Positions 42,715 to 58,599 of a DNA stretch of 64,000 bases are shown here, piece after piece (within the stretch, counting starts at the first letter, position 1; every line of letters begins with the position of its first letter). The notes beneath the pieces are model-generated. The model did no database searches. It was not told the origin of the DNA and worked only from the letters and a program-made list of their open reading frames with translations. This stretch comes from Sphingomonas sp. Leaf20 (GTDB lineage: Bacteria > Pseudomonadota > Alphaproteobacteria > Sphingomonadales > Sphingomonadaceae). Made by a program: the position numbers and the translations under genes. The stretch lies in assembly GCF_001421535.1 (NCBI RefSeq), contig NZ_LMKN01000001.1:992001-1056000 (forward strand), in the 5' to 3' direction.

Positions 42715-44022
42715 ATGCCGCCGCCCAGTTCCGCCCTCGCCCACTCGCTGTCCGACAGCTATCGCACCGTTGCCATCCCCGAAGGCGCTCCCTTCTGGCG
42801 GCGGCTGTTCGCGTTCGTCGGACCGGGCTATCTCGTCGCGGTCGGCTATATGGATCCGGGCAACTGGGCGACCGACATCGCCGGTGGCTCGGCGTTCGGC
42901 TACACGCTCCTGTCGGTCGTTTTGCTGTCCAACCTGATGGCGATGGTGCTCCAGGCCTTGTCCGCACGGCTCGGGATCGTCGCCGGGCTCGACCTCGCCC
43001 AGGCCTGCCGCGCGCATTATTCGAAGCGCGTGTCGGTCGTGCTCTGGTTCCTGTGCGAGATCGCGATCATCGCGTGCGATCTGGCCGAAGTGCTCGGCAC
43101 CGCGATCGCGCTCAAACTGCTGTTCGGGCTGCCGCTCGTCTGGGGCGTCGTGCTGACCGCGCTCGACGTGTTCCTGATCCTCGCGCTGCAACGCTTCGGC
43201 TTCCGCAAGCTCGAGGCGTTCATCGTCGCGCTGCTCGTGATCATCGCCGGCTGCTTCATCTTCGAGCTGTTCCTCGCGCGGCCCGACATGGCGGGCGTGC
43301 TCGGCGGACTCGTGCCGACGACCGAGATCGTCACCAATCCGGCGATGCTCTATATCGCGATCGGCATCCTCGGGGCGACCGTCATGCCGCACAACCTCTA
43401 TCTCCACTCGTCGATCGTCCAGACGCGCGCGTTCGCACCGACCGAGGCGGGCAAGCGCGACGCGGTAACGATGGCGACGATCGACGGCACGATCGCGCTC
43501 GGCCTCGCCTTCTTCATCAACGCCGCGATCCTGATCCTCGCCGCCGCCACCTTCCACGTCGCCGGGCGCACCGACGTCGCCGATATCGACGAGGCGCACG
43601 CACTGCTCGCACCGATGCTCGGCATGGGGGCCGCGAGCGTGGTGTTCGCGGTCGCGCTGCTCGCTTCGGGGCAGAATTCGACCGTCACGGGCACGCTCGC
43701 CGGCCAGATCGTGATGGAGGGTTTCCTCAACCTGCGCATGCCCGTCTGGGCGCGGCGTCTCGTCACGCGGCTGCTCGCGATCATCCCCGCGGTGTTCGTG
43801 GTCGGCGCCGCGGGCGATGCGGGTGCAACGCGGCTGCTGGTGCTGAGCCAGGTCGTGCTGAGCCTGCAGCTTCCCTTCGCGGTCGTGCCGCTCGTCAAGT
43901 TCACCGGCGACGCGCGAATCATGGGTTCGCTGGTCAGCCCGGTCTGGCTGAAAGCGCTCGCCTGGGTGATCGCCGCGGTCATCATCGGCCTCAACGCGAC
44001 GCTGCTGATCGGCATGCTCTAG
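42715..44022 (+). CDS. mntH: NRAMP-family divalent metal (Mn/Fe) transporter
   Basis: 435 residues from the ATG at 42715; the open frame upstream runs through the palindromic repeats and is not coding. About eleven membrane helices are visible. The helix-1 metal-binding motif is '[16 protein letters not shown]' and the helix-6 motif is '[16 protein letters not shown]', both invariant in NRAMP proteins. It imports Mn(II) or Fe(II) with protons across the inner membrane. No MntR, Fur or manganese-riboswitch signature was recognised upstream, where the DNA is dominated by repeats. Confidence 0.93.
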   Translation: MPPPSSALAHSLSDSYRTVAIPEGAPFWRRLFAFVGPGYLVAVGYMDPGNWATDIAGGSAFGYTLLSVVLLSNLMAMVLQALSARLGIVAGLDLAQACRAHYSKRVSVVLWFLCEIAIIACDLAEVLGTAIALKLLFGLPLVWGVVLTALDVFLILALQRFGFRKLEAFIVALLVIIAGCFIFELFLARPDMAGVLGGLVPTTEIVTNPAMLYIAIGILGATVMPHNLYLHSSIVQTRAFAPTEAGKRDAVTMATIDGTIALGLAFFINAAILILAAATFHVAGRTDVADIDEAHALLAPMLGMGAASVVFAVALLASGQNSTVTGTLAGQIVMEGFLNLRMPVWARRLVTRLLAIIPAVFVVGAAGDAGATRLLVLSQVVLSLQLPFAVVPLVKFTGDARIMGSLVSPVWLKALAWVIAAVIIGLNATLLIGML

Positions 44023-44152
44023 AATAAATTGACATGGGTTAGGCAACGCGCGCCCATCTCGTCGATCGCGTCCCGCGACCGCGCAAGTCCGCGTGACAAA
44101 GGTGGCCGCGCGGCTAGGATCACCGGCGACGACAACGAGATACGGAATTCGC
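44023..44152 (+). promoter_or_regulatory. gap before the glycogen operon with a candidate -35 box
   Basis: A consensus TTGACA occurs at 44029-44034, right after the mntH stop. No good -10 hexamer stands 16-18 bp downstream, so the promoter assignment is weak. The interval should nonetheless hold the operon's promoter. Confidence 0.3.
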
Positions 44153-46579
44153 GTGACCGCAAACCCTGCCATGCAGCACTCCGTCCAGACGCTGGCCGAT
44201 TCGATCCTCGACACGCTCGTCCACCGGATCGGCAAGGATGCGCAGGCCGCGCTTCCGCACGACTGGCTCGCGGCGACGATCCTGACGGTGCGCAACGACA
44301 TCGTCGAACGCTGGATGGCGTCGACCAAGGCGGCGCATGCGGCGGGCGCCAAACGCGTCTATTATCTCAGCCTCGAATTCCTGATCGGCCGGCTGCTGCG
44401 CGATGCGGTGACCAACCTGCAGCGCAGCGGCGAGGTATCGCGTGCGCTCGCGCTCCACGGCGTCGATCTGGCCACGCTCGAGGAGATCGAGCCCGACGCG
44501 GCGCTCGGCAATGGCGGGCTCGGGCGGCTGGCGGCGTGCTTCATGGAGAGCATGGCGAGCCTCGCGCTCCCCGCTTACGGCTATGGCATCCGCTATGTGA
44601 ACGGCATGTTCCGCCAGCGGATCGACGATGGCTGGCAGGTCGAGATGCCCGAAAGCTGGCTCGCGCACGGCAATCCCTGGGAGTTCGAACGCCGCGAGAG
44701 CGCGTATTTCATCGGCTTCGGCGGCGAGGTCATCGCGACCGACAGCGGCCAGGTCCATTGGAGCCCCGCCGAGGCGGTCGAGGCGATCGCGGTCGACACC
44801 CCCGTCGTCGGCTGGCGCGGCGAGCACGTCAACACGCTGCGGCTGTGGACCGCGCGCGCGTTCGATCCGATCAAGCTCGACCGGTTCAACGCGGGCGACT
44901 TCACCGGTGCGCTCGCCGACCAGCTCCGCGCCGAGACGCTCACGCGCGTGCTCTATCCCAATGACTCCACCGCCGCGGGGCAGGAACTGCGGCTGCGGCA
45001 GGAATATTTCTTCTCGTCCGCCTCGATCCAGGACATCGTCCGCCGCCACATCCAGTATTTCGGCGACATCCGCACGCTGCCCGACAAGGCTGCGATCCAG
45101 CTCAACGACACGCACCCCGCGGTGTCGGTCGCCGAGCTGATGCGGCTGCTGATCGATCATCACGAATTCGCGTTCGACGAGGCGTGGAAAATCACGCGCG
45201 CCACCTTCGGCTACACCAACCACACCTTGCTGCCCGAGGCGCTGGAGAGCTGGCCGCTGCCGCTGTTCGAGCGGCTGCTGCCGCGCCACATGCAGATCGT
45301 CTACGCGATCAACGCAAGGCTGCTGCGCGAGGCACGCGGCGTGGACGGCATTGACGACCGCGCGATCGCCGCGATCAGCCTGATCGACGAGGGTGGCGAG
45401 CGGCGCGTGCGAATGGCGAACCTCGCCTTTGCCGGATCACACAGCGTCAATGGTGTCGCAGCCCTCCACACGCAGCTGATGAAGAAGACGGTTTTCGCCG
45501 ATCTCCACCGCCTCTATCCGACGCGAATCAACAACAAGACCAACGGGATAACCCCGCGCCGCTGGCTTCAGCAGTGCAACCCCGGCCTCACCACGCTGAT
45601 CCGCGACGCGATCGGCGACGGCTTTCTCGACGATGCCGAACGGCTGATCGATCTCGATGTTTTTGCCGACGATTCCGCGTTCAGGGAGCGGTTTTGGGCG
45701 GTGAAGCGTTCGAACAAGGTGGCATTGGCAAATCATATCAAGGACAGCATGGGGCTGCGCATCGACCCCGACGCGCTGTTCGACGTGCAGATCAAGCGCA
45801 TCCACGAGTATAAGCGTCAGCTGCTCAACATCATCGAGACGGTCGCGCTCTACGATCAGATCCGCAGCCATCCGGAGCGCGACTGGACGCCGCGCGTGAA
45901 GCTGTTCGCGGGCAAGGCAGCGTCGAGCTATCACAATGCGAAACTCGTCATAAAGCTGGCGAACGACGTCGCGCGCCGGATCAATGCGGACCCGTCGGTC
46001 GGCGGGCTGCTCAAGGTCGCGTTCCTGCCCAACTACAATGTGTCGCTCGCGGAGAAGATCATCCCCGCCGCCGATCTCAGCGAACAGATCTCGACCGCGG
46101 GGCTCGAGGCGTCGGGCACCGGCAACATGAAGTTCGCGATGAACGGCGCGCTGACGATCGGCACGCTCGACGGCGCGAACATCGAGATCAAGGACCGCGT
46201 CGGCGACGACAACATCTTCATCTTCGGCATGACCGCGGACGAGGTCGAGGCAAAGCGCGCCGCGGGCTATGACCCGCGCAGTGTGATCGACGGGTCGGCC
46301 GAGCTGCGCCAGGCGGTCTCGGCGATCGCCTCGGGTGTATTCTCGCCCGATGATCGCCAGCGTTATGCCGGGCTGATGGGCGGGCTGTACGAGGGCGACT
46401 GGTTCATGCTCGCCGCCGATTTCGACAGCTATGCCACCGCGCAGCGCAGCGTCGACACACGCTGGAACGATCGCGATGCCTGGGTCGCCTCGACCGTGCG
46501 CAACGTCGCGCGCGTGGGCTGGTTCTCGTCCGACCGCACGATCCGCGAATATGCGCGCGATATCTGGACGGTGATGTGA
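44153..46579 (+). CDS. glgP: glycogen/starch phosphorylase
   Basis: 808 residues from GTG 44153 (weak ACGGA site); starts at 44093 or 44171 are possible. Family landmarks include '[18 protein letters not shown]', '[20 protein letters not shown]', '[16 protein letters not shown]' and the pyridoxal-phosphate Lys (about residue 660) in '[20 protein letters not shown]'. It releases glucose-1-phosphate from alpha-1,4-glucan ends. It heads the glycogen operon and overlaps glgB by 4 nt. Having the degradative enzyme in the same transcript as synthesis genes is common and implies allosteric rather than purely transcriptional control. Confidence 0.95.
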   Translation: MTANPAMQHSVQTLADSILDTLVHRIGKDAQAALPHDWLAATILTVRNDIVERWMASTKAAHAAGAKRVYYLSLEFLIGRLLRDAVTNLQRSGEVSRALALHGVDLATLEEIEPDAALGNGGLGRLAACFMESMASLALPAYGYGIRYVNGMFRQRIDDGWQVEMPESWLAHGNPWEFERRESAYFIGFGGEVIATDSGQVHWSPAEAVEAIAVDTPVVGWRGEHVNTLRLWTARAFDPIKLDRFNAGDFTGALADQLRAETLTRVLYPNDSTAAGQELRLRQEYFFSSASIQDIVRRHIQYFGDIRTLPDKAAIQLNDTHPAVSVAELMRLLIDHHEFAFDEAWKITRATFGYTNHTLLPEALESWPLPLFERLLPRHMQIVYAINARLLREARGVDGIDDRAIAAISLIDEGGERRVRMANLAFAGSHSVNGVAALHTQLMKKTVFADLHRLYPTRINNKTNGITPRRWLQQCNPGLTTLIRDAIGDGFLDDAERLIDLDVFADDSAFRERFWAVKRSNKVALANHIKDSMGLRIDPDALFDVQIKRIHEYKRQLLNIIETVALYDQIRSHPERDWTPRVKLFAGKAASSYHNAKLVIKLANDVARRINADPSVGGLLKVAFLPNYNVSLAEKIIPAADLSEQISTAGLEASGTGNMKFAMNGALTIGTLDGANIEIKDRVGDDNIFIFGMTADEVEAKRAAGYDPRSVIDGSAELRQAVSAIASGVFSPDDRQRYAGLMGGLYEGDWFMLAADFDSYATAQRSVDTRWNDRDAWVASTVRNVARVGWFSSDRTIREYARDIWTVM

Positions 46580-48738
46580 AGCCACCCGAAGGCGCCATCG
46601 TTGCCCTGATCGAGGGGCGTCACGACGATCCCTTCTCGTTGCTCGGCGTGCATGCCGGCCCCGGGGGCACGTTCGCGCGCGCCTGGCTGCCGGGTGCGGC
46701 GACCGCGGAGGCGCATGCGCTCGACGGCACGACGCTCGGCACGCTGCCCCGGATCGACGATCGCGGGCTGTTCGAAGGACCGATCGACGGCGACCCGCAG
46801 CCGGTGAAATATCATGCCGAGGGCGGCGGCGCGGACTGGTGGGTCACCGACCCGTACAGCTTCGGCCCCGTGCTCGGCCCCGTCGACGATGTGCTGATGG
46901 CCGAGGGCAACCACCACCGCCTCCACGACAAGATGGGCGCGCACCTGATCGAGCATGAAGGCGCACACGGCGTCCATTTCGCGCTCTGGGCACCCAATGC
47001 GCAGCGCGTCTCGGTGGTTGGCGACTTCAACGACTGGGACGGTCGCCGCCATACGATGCGCAAGCGCGGCGATGTGGGCGTGTGGGAGATCTTCATCCCC
47101 GACATCGCCGAATATCGCGCGTATAAATACGAGATCGTCGGCCCCGATGGCCGGCTCCAGCCGCTGAAAGCCGATCCGTTCGCCTTTGCCAGCGAACTCC
47201 GCCCCGCGACCGCCTCGGTCACGCGCACGCTCGCGCACGAATGGGCGGATACGAGCCACCGCGCGCACTGGGCGTCGGTCGATCCGCGCCGCGTGCCGAT
47301 CAGCATCTACGAGGTGCATGCCGGATCGTGGGACCGTGACGAGAATGACTGGTTCCTGACCTGGGACGCGCTCGCCGACCGGCTGATCCCCTATGTGGTC
47401 GAGATGGGCTTCACGCACATCGAGTTCATGCCGATCAGCGAACACCCCTATGATCCGAGCTGGGGCTATCAGACCACCGGGCTCTACGCGCCGTCCGCAC
47501 GGTTCGGCGATGTCGAGGGATTTGCGCGGTTCGTCGACGGCGCGCATCTGGCCGGGATCGGCGTGCTGCTCGATTGGGTGCCGGCGCATTTCCCGACCGA
47601 CGCGTTCGGGCTCGCGCATTTCGACGGCACCGCGCTGTACGAACATGAAGACCCGCGGCTTGGTTTCCACCCCGACTGGAACACCGCAATCTACAATTTC
47701 GGGCGGCGCGAGGTGGCGTCGTTCCTCGTCAACAACGCGCTGTTCTGGGCCGAGCGCTATCATATCGACGGGCTTCGCGTGGATGCGGTCGCGTCGATGC
47801 TCTATCGCGATTATTCGCGTGAGGCGGGCGAATGGATCCCCAACGACGCCGGCGGGCGCGAGAACTGGGAGGCGGTCGCCTTTCTGCGCGACATGAACCG
47901 CGCCGTGTACGGCCAGCATCCCGGCATCTTCACGATCGCCGAGGAATCCACATCCTGGCCGGGCGTCTCGTCCCCCGTCGGCGACGACGGCAAGAGCGGT
48001 GGGCTGGGCTTCGGGTTCAAGTGGAACATGGGCTTCATGCACGACACGCTCCAGTACATGGCGCGCGATCCGCTGCATCGGAAGCATCATCACGGCGAGA
48101 TCAATTTCGGCCTGGTCTATGCGTTCAGCGAGAATTTCGTCCTGCCGCTGAGCCACGACGAAGTGGTCCACGGCAAGGGCTCGCTGCTCACCAAGATGCC
48201 CGGCGACGACTGGCAGCAATTCGCCAATCTGCGCGCCTATTACGCGTTCATGTGGGGCTATCCGGGCAAGAAGCTGCTCTTCATGGGGCAGGAATTCGCG
48301 CAGCGTCGCGAATGGTCCGAAGGCCGCGCGCTCGACTGGTGCCTGCGCAACAGCCGCAGCCATGAGGGCATCCGCAACCTCGTCCGCGACCTGAACACGG
48401 TCTACCGCGACAAGCCCGCGCTCCACGCGCGCGACTGCGAGGCCGAGGGCTTCGAATGGCTGATCGCCGACGATGCCGCCAATTCGGTCTTCGCGTGGCT
48501 GCGCAAGGCGCCGGGCGCGAAGCCGGTCGCGATCATCGCCAACATGACGCCGATCGCGCGCGCGCCCTATCGCATCCCGCTCCCGCTCGACGGCCGCTGG
48601 TGCGAGATCATCAACAGCGACGCGCATGAATATTGGGGCAGCGGGCTCGGCAACCTCGGCGGCGTGGTCGCCGAAGACGGCGCGGCATGGGTCACGCTGC
48701 CGCCTCTGGCCACGATCATGCTCGAGTATGAAGGCTGA
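46576..48738 (+). CDS. glgB: 1,4-alpha-glucan branching enzyme
   Basis: 720 residues, GTG start in a GTGA overlap. An N-terminal CBM48 region ('[20 protein letters not shown]') precedes the GH13 barrel. The nucleophile Asp403 lies in '[15 protein letters not shown]', the acid/base Glu in 'TIAEESTSW' (residue 456 or 457), and the transition-state Asp in '[15 protein letters not shown]'. The C-terminal beta-domain ends '[13 protein letters not shown]'. It forms alpha-1,6 branches in glycogen. Its length is close to that of well-studied GlgB proteins. Confidence 0.95.
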   Translation: MKPPEGAIVALIEGRHDDPFSLLGVHAGPGGTFARAWLPGAATAEAHALDGTTLGTLPRIDDRGLFEGPIDGDPQPVKYHAEGGGADWWVTDPYSFGPVLGPVDDVLMAEGNHHRLHDKMGAHLIEHEGAHGVHFALWAPNAQRVSVVGDFNDWDGRRHTMRKRGDVGVWEIFIPDIAEYRAYKYEIVGPDGRLQPLKADPFAFASELRPATASVTRTLAHEWADTSHRAHWASVDPRRVPISIYEVHAGSWDRDENDWFLTWDALADRLIPYVVEMGFTHIEFMPISEHPYDPSWGYQTTGLYAPSARFGDVEGFARFVDGAHLAGIGVLLDWVPAHFPTDAFGLAHFDGTALYEHEDPRLGFHPDWNTAIYNFGRREVASFLVNNALFWAERYHIDGLRVDAVASMLYRDYSREAGEWIPNDAGGRENWEAVAFLRDMNRAVYGQHPGIFTIAEESTSWPGVSSPVGDDGKSGGLGFGFKWNMGFMHDTLQYMARDPLHRKHHHGEINFGLVYAFSENFVLPLSHDEVVHGKGSLLTKMPGDDWQQFANLRAYYAFMWGYPGKKLLFMGQEFAQRREWSEGRALDWCLRNSRSHEGIRNLVRDLNTVYRDKPALHARDCEAEGFEWLIADDAANSVFAWLRKAPGAKPVAIIANMTPIARAPYRIPLPLDGRWCEIINSDAHEYWGSGLGNLGGVVAEDGAAWVTLPPLATIMLEYEG

Positions 48739-48797
48739 AACGGAACAAGCCGCGGGTGACGAGGCGTTATACCGCGGACGATTAGGGAGAGACGAAG

Positions 48798-50059
48798 ATG
48801 GTTGAACGGCGGGGACAGCCACTGGCGCGCGACGCGATGGCGTATGTGCTGGCCGGTGGCCGCGGCAGTCGGCTGATGGAGCTGACCGACACCCGCGCGA
48901 AACCCGCGGTGTATTTCGGCGGCAAGGCACGGATCATCGATTTCGCGCTGTCGAACGCGATCAATTCGGGCATCCGCCGGATCGGCGTCGCGACTCAGTA
49001 CAAGGCGCATTCGCTGATCCGCCACCTGCAGAGCGGCTGGAATTTCTTGCGCTCCGAACGCAACGAGAGCTTCGACATCCTGCCCGCGTCGCAGCGGATC
49101 AGCGAGTTCCAGTGGTACGAGGGCACCGCGGATGCCGTGTACCAGAACATCGACATCATCGAGAGCCACGCGCCCGAATACATGGTCATCCTCGCGGGCG
49201 ATCACATCTACAAGATGGATTACGAGCTGATCCTGCAGCAGCATTGCGAGACCGGCGCGGACGTCACGATCGCATGTCTCGAAGTGCCGCGGATGGAGGC
49301 GGTCGGCTTCGGCGTGATGGCGGTCGACGAGCATGACAACGTTACTGCGTTCGTCGAGAAGCCCGCCGATCCGCCCGCGATTCCGGGCAATCCGGACATC
49401 GCGCTGGCATCGATGGGGATCTACGTCTTCCACACCCGCCTGCTGTTCGACGAGCTGCGCCGCGATGCCGAGACGCCGGGATCGTCGCGCGATTTCGGCA
49501 AGGACATCATCCCGTACCTCGTCAAGCACGGCAAGGCGGTCGCGCACCGCTTCTCCGACAGCTGCGTGCGATCGGAGGGCGAGGTCGAGGCCTATTGGCG
49601 CGACGTCGGCACGGTCGACGCCTATTGGGAGGCGAATATCGACCTCACCGATGTGGTCCCCAAGCTCGATCTCTACGACCGCAGCTGGCCGCTCTGGACC
49701 TATTCGGAGGTCACCCCGCCCGCCAAGTTCGTCCATGCGGACGACGGCCGCCGCGGCGAGGCGGTGTCGAGCCTCGTGTCGGGCGACTGCATCATCTCGG
49801 GCTCGTCGATCCACCGCAGCCTGATCTTCACGGGCACGCGCGCGCACAGCTATTCGATGCTCGACCAGGCGGTGATCCTGCCGCACTGCGAGATCGGCCG
49901 CGGCGCGCGTCTGTCGAAGGTCGTCGTCGACCGCGGCGTCGTGATCCCCGACGGCCTCGTCGTCGGCGAGGATGCCGAACTCGACGCACAGCGCTTCCGT
50001 CGCACCGACAACGGCGTCGTCCTCGTCACCAAGTCGATGATCGACCGGCTGATCACGTG

Positions 50060-50060
<1 letters not shown>
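48798..50060 (+). CDS. glgC: glucose-1-phosphate adenylyltransferase (ADP-glucose pyrophosphorylase)
   Basis: 420 residues with AGGGAGAGA upstream of the ATG. Conserved segments are '[20 protein letters not shown]', '[20 protein letters not shown]', '[17 protein letters not shown]' and 'FVEKPADPP'. The C-terminal left-handed beta-helix has '[18 protein letters not shown]'. It makes ADP-glucose from glucose-1-phosphate and ATP, the committed and allosterically regulated step. It is the only gene of the operon preceded by a gap (59 bp), so it may have its own translation control. Its stop overlaps glgA. Confidence 0.96.
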
Positions 50061-54698
<4,638 letters not shown>

Positions 54699-54729
54699 TC
54701 GCGCCGTACACGACACGTTCGCACGACAT

Positions 54730-54762
54730 AAAAAAAGGGCGGGAGCCTTTCGACTCCCGCCC
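54730..54762 (-). terminator. rho-independent terminator between treA and the TonB receptor gene
   Basis: GGGCGGGAG (54737-54745) and CTCCCGCCC (54754-54762) form a perfect 9-bp stem with an 8-nt loop. On the minus strand it is followed by a run of seven T residues (54736-54730), the classic form for ending the TonB receptor transcript. It may also stop the glycogen operon from the other side. Confidence 0.85.
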
Positions 54763-54780
54763 CCGCAGAGACACCCGGTA

Positions 54781-57700
54781 TCAGAACTTCAGGCGGGCCC
54801 CGATCGTGTAGGCGCGACCGATCGCGTCGTACGTCGTCGGGAAGGTGTTGCCGCTGTTGAACGCCGTACCACCGACGGTCGACCCCACCAGAGGCGGCTT
54901 CTTGTCGAACAGATTGTCGACGGTCAGCGTCATCTCGAACTGGTCGGTCGGCAGGAAGCGGAGCGCCAGGTCGAAATAATCATAGGCGTCGATCCGCTCA
55001 TACGCGTCGAGCAGTGTCGCCGGGTTCGGCCCGCCCGGCTGCGCGGTCGTCAGCGGCTGCGTCGCCGTTGCGCGGAAAGGCTCGATCGCGACCGAGTTGA
55101 CGTGGTTCCACAGCAGCGAGATGTCGAACATCTCCTGGCTGTAGGTCACGCGACCATTCCACTTCCACTCGGGCCGCGGGTTGGTGCAGTTCGTGCTGTA
55201 ATAGCCCGTGCAGTCGCGGTTGATCGCATTCGGCGTCGCCTGGAAGTGGTAATAGTCGAGCCACGTCGCGTTGAAGCCCAGCGACAGCGTGCCGGGGACA
55301 TTGATCCCGGCATCCTGCAGCCGCGCGCGCTGCGTGACGCCGAAATCGATACCTGCCGTCTCGATGACGCCGAGGTTCGAATAGCTCAGGATGACGCCCG
55401 GCGTCTCGCCCGCCCCGTTCAGGCTGCCCGTCAACGGGTTGCGCTGAATCAGCTGGCAGAAGCTGTTATTGGCGAAGCTCGGGTTGAGCGCTGCCGAATA
55501 GCAGCCGTTGAGGATGTCGCCCTGCCCCGGCTGCGTGATCGCGTCCTTCACGACGATGTTGAAGTAATCGACCGTCAGCGAGAAGCCCGGCAGGAACGTC
55601 GGCGTCAGGACGCCGCCCAGCGTGTAGGTCCGCGCACGCTCGACATCGAGATCGCGGTTGCCCGCGGTCGTGACGTTGATCTGCCCCGAGGTCGGCTGGG
55701 GGATCGAGCCGATCGTGTTCGACGGCGCGCCGGTCGCGACGCACAGCGCCGCCAGACCGCCCGAGATCGCCCCCTGGCACGGATCGGGATTGAGGTTGCC
55801 AAGCCCCTGCACCGGCGAGGCGAAGAGCTCGGCGATGTTGGGCGAACGGACCGCGCGCTGGTACATGCCGCGGAACTTGAAGCCCTTGATCGGCTCATAG
55901 CCGCCGCCCGCCTTCCACGTCGTGCTGCCGCCCGTCGTCGAATAATCGGAATAGCGGACGCCGCCTTCCGCGGTCAGCTTGTAGATGAAGGGCACGTCCT
56001 CGACGAGCGGGACGATCAGCTCGGCAAACGCTTCCTTGGTCGTGATCTGCCCGAAATCGGCGGGCGTGCGTGCGCCGGTGCCGAGCACTTCGCCCTGGAT
56101 CTGCGACGGGCCATCGGGCGTGCTGCGCGCGCTGACCTTGCGGTATTCGCCGCCGATCGCGAAACCGACCGCGTTGGTGGCGAACGGCGAGCTGAGCCCG
56201 AACAGGTCACCCGCGATGCTGCCGGTGACGACCGTCAGCTCGGTCTTGCGGGTGATGATCGCATCGAGATCGATGAACGCGAGCTGGTCGGCGGTGATGC
56301 TGCCGTTGGGGCCGAACAGGTTGAGCGGGACGCAGCCATTGCTCGTGTCGGCGCAGCGCAGCGTGCCGTCGGGCGTCCGATAGGCGCGCAGCGCCTGCTG
56401 GACCTTGCTGTACGACCCCCAGTTCTCGCGAACCTGGTTCTGCGACGTCTCGCCATATTGTGCTGACAGGTCGAACTTGATCCCGTCGGTGATCTTGCCG
56501 CGGACGCCGCCCTGAACCTGGAACATCTGCGAGGTGATCGGATTGCCGCGCGGGCCATATTCGGTGAAGCGACGCTGTGCGACGACCGGGACTTCGAGAT
56601 AGCCCGCGGTCCCCGGGCCACCCTGGACCGCCGCCGCGGCGGCGCAGGCCGCAGCCGACACGCGCGGCTGGATTCCGGCGAGCGTCAGGTTCGTGTCCGA
56701 GTTGCAGATCTGGTTGCGCAGGCCGGCGGGCAGATACGGGTTGTTGAGCGCGAGCTGATAGGTGTTGCCGAACGTCGCCGACGGCGCGAGCTGCAGGCGG
56801 ACTTCGCTGCGGCTGTACATCGCGGACGAATAGAGCTCGATCTCGTCGGCGACCTCGTAATGCGCGGCCGAGTAGATGTTGATCTTGTTGAGCGGCGTCT
56901 GGAAATAGGTGCCGTTGTTCGTGTTGTACGTGTCCGCCGCGGTTGCCGCCTGCAGCAGCCCGGTCGTCGGATTGACCACCGCGCCAAAGCTGCTCGTCGG
57001 GAGCCCCAGCGACGCGTTGCTCGGCGACGCGAAGATCGTCACCTGCGCCGCGGTCGCGCCGGAGAACTGGCCGTTCGCCGAGCTGATCGGGAACGCGCTG
57101 ATGTCGCGCTGCGTGTGGAGCAGCGGGTCCGACTGGGTATAGCCGATGCCGAGGACGACGTTGCCCTTGCCGTCGGCAAGGTTGGCGCCGAACAGGATGT
57201 CGCCGCGATAACGTGCGGTGTCGCCGCGCTCGGAGATCCGGTAGTTCGACGTCGCCTCGACGCCCTGGAAATCGCGCTTCGTGACGAAGTTGACGACGCC
57301 CGCGACCGCATCGGCGCCATAGACCGACGACGCGCCGCCCGTGACGATGTCGACCCGGTCGATCAGGCCGACCGGGATCACGTTGGTGTCCGTCAGGTTG
57401 TCGAGACCGAACGGCACGATGCGACGGCCGTCGAGCAGCACCAGCGTGCGGTTGTCGCCGATGCCGCGAAGGTTGATCGTCGCCGACCCGTCGCTGCCGT
57501 TGTTGACGCCGGGTCCGAGCGATGGACGTACCGATGGCAGCGTCCGGAGCAGTTCCTCGGCGGTACCGGGCTGGCGGAGCAGCAGTTCCTGCTGGCCGAT
57601 CACGTTGACGGGGCTTGCGGTCTCGAGGTCGGGACGGCCGATCCGCGACCCGGTCACGACGATATCGGTCGCGGGAGCATCGCTCGTCGCCTGCGCCTCA

Positions 57701-57810
57701 GGGGCAACCTCGACCGGTTCGGCAACCTGCGACAGTGCCGGTGTGGCCCCAATGAAAGCACTGACAAAGAGCGTGGACGCAAGTAACCTGCACCGCAAAC
57801 CTGCATTCAT
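54781..57810 (-). CDS. TonB-dependent outer-membrane receptor
   Basis: 1009 residues. The signal peptide 'LLASTLFVSAFIGATPALSQ' is followed by an acidic linker. The plug domain has 'DIVVTGSRIGRPDLETASPV', 'INLRGIGDNRTLVLLDGRRI' and 'VDIVTGGASSVYGADAVAGV'. The 22-stranded barrel ends in a terminal aromatic ('AYTIGARLKF'). This is the large-receptor subclass abundant in sphingomonads for import of sugars, peptides or aromatic compounds. Its substrate cannot be read from the sequence. It is adjacent but convergent to the trehalase/glycogen operon, so a carbohydrate substrate is only a guess. A GGGGAGA ribosome-binding site precedes the ATG at 57810. Confidence 0.92.
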   Translation of the reverse strand: MNAGLRCRLLASTLFVSAFIGATPALSQVAEPVEVAPEAQATSDAPATDIVVTGSRIGRPDLETASPVNVIGQQELLLRQPGTAEELLRTLPSVRPSLGPGVNNGSDGSATINLRGIGDNRTLVLLDGRRIVPFGLDNLTDTNVIPVGLIDRVDIVTGGASSVYGADAVAGVVNFVTKRDFQGVEATSNYRISERGDTARYRGDILFGANLADGKGNVVLGIGYTQSDPLLHTQRDISAFPISSANGQFSGATAAQVTIFASPSNASLGLPTSSFGAVVNPTTGLLQAATAADTYNTNNGTYFQTPLNKINIYSAAHYEVADEIELYSSAMYSRSEVRLQLAPSATFGNTYQLALNNPYLPAGLRNQICNSDTNLTLAGIQPRVSAAACAAAAAVQGGPGTAGYLEVPVVAQRRFTEYGPRGNPITSQMFQVQGGVRGKITDGIKFDLSAQYGETSQNQVRENWGSYSKVQQALRAYRTPDGTLRCADTSNGCVPLNLFGPNGSITADQLAFIDLDAIITRKTELTVVTGSIAGDLFGLSSPFATNAVGFAIGGEYRKVSARSTPDGPSQIQGEVLGTGARTPADFGQITTKEAFAELIVPLVEDVPFIYKLTAEGGVRYSDYSTTGGSTTWKAGGGYEPIKGFKFRGMYQRAVRSPNIAELFASPVQGLGNLNPDPCQGAISGGLAALCVATGAPSNTIGSIPQPTSGQINVTTAGNRDLDVERARTYTLGGVLTPTFLPGFSLTVDYFNIVVKDAITQPGQGDILNGCYSAALNPSFANNSFCQLIQRNPLTGSLNGAGETPGVILSYSNLGVIETAGIDFGVTQRARLQDAGINVPGTLSLGFNATWLDYYHFQATPNAINRDCTGYYSTNCTNPRPEWKWNGRVTYSQEMFDISLLWNHVNSVAIEPFRATATQPLTTAQPGGPNPATLLDAYERIDAYDYFDLALRFLPTDQFEMTLTVDNLFDKKPPLVGSTVGGTAFNSGNTFPTTYDAIGRAYTIGARLKF

Positions 57811-58020
57811 GTAATTTATCTCCCCTGTGCGCGCCTACCCCCGTAGGCACGCCTCCCGTTTAGGACCGTTCCGGCCTTGCCAAGAGTGTGCATCGCAGTG
57901 CAGCATCCGACAATCAGCGTTATGACCAACTTTTCCGATTTGTTTCGGATGTGACATTTTCGATACAATGTCCGGATCGGACCTGCGTTATGCTGACCGT
58001 CGATCGGTTCGAGGGGGATC
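57811..58020. promoter_or_regulatory. divergent region with a candidate -10 box
   Basis: This 210-bp AT-richer gap contains the promoters of the TonB receptor (minus) and the small secreted protein (plus). TACAAT at 57964-57969 could be a -10 box for the plus gene, but no good -35 precedes it. A small dyad GTCCG-GAT-CGGAC spans 57970-57982. Confidence 0.35.
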
Positions 58021-58548
58021 ATGACGGACGTTTTTGGCATGGCCGCGCTCACCGCAGTGATGGCGACGCAGATGGCCGCGCAGACCGAGCTCGCGCCCCG
58101 GTCCGACAGGCTCGTGGCGGATTTTTCGCGCTGCCTCGAGATCGCCGACGACCGCGAGCGGCTCGCCTGCAGCGATGCCGCGGTGCGGACGCTCGTCGAC
58201 GCCGTCAAGCGCCGCGACGTGGTGATCCTCGACCGCCGCCAGATCACCCGGACGCAGCGCTCGCTGTTCGGCCTGCCCGTCGATGCGGGCGCGCTGCTCG
58301 CGACGCCGGCGGCACCCGCCGAGCGGATCGAGGCGCTCGACACGGTGGTCACCGCGGTCGCGCCCGTCGCCGGCGCGCGCTGGACGCTGACGCTCGCCGA
58401 GGGCGGCCGGTGGCAGACGATCGCCGCGTGGGACGGCGATCGCGATCCGCGGCCGGGAATGGCGGTATCGCTCCACCGCGCCGCGCTCGGCAGCTACATC
58501 CTGCGCAGCCCCGGGCTGCGGAGCATCAAGGTCCGGCGTATTCCCTGA
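58021..58548 (+). CDS. small exported protein with a Cys-pair motif
   Basis: 175 residues after a strong GAGGGGGA ribosome-binding site. The N-terminus 'MAALTAVMATQMAAQTE' may be a weak signal peptide. 'DFSRCLEIADDRERLACSDA' matches the C...D..RL.C.D pattern found in several short periplasmic proteins. The C-terminal part is beta-rich with 'RWTLTLAEGGRWQTIAAWDG' and 'RPGMAVSLHRAALGSYIL'. A periplasmic location is inferred; the function is unknown. It is divergent to the TonB receptor and about 50 bp before the CitE-like gene, with which it may form a unit. Confidence 0.65.
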   Translation: MTDVFGMAALTAVMATQMAAQTELAPRSDRLVADFSRCLEIADDRERLACSDAAVRTLVDAVKRRDVVILDRRQITRTQRSLFGLPVDAGALLATPAAPAERIEALDTVVTAVAPVAGARWTLTLAEGGRWQTIAAWDGDRDPRPGMAVSLHRAALGSYILRSPGLRSIKVRRIP

Positions 58549-58599
58549 GCGCGCCCCTGCCCTTCGACATGGACGTCGGTTCTGCGTAGGATCGGCGGC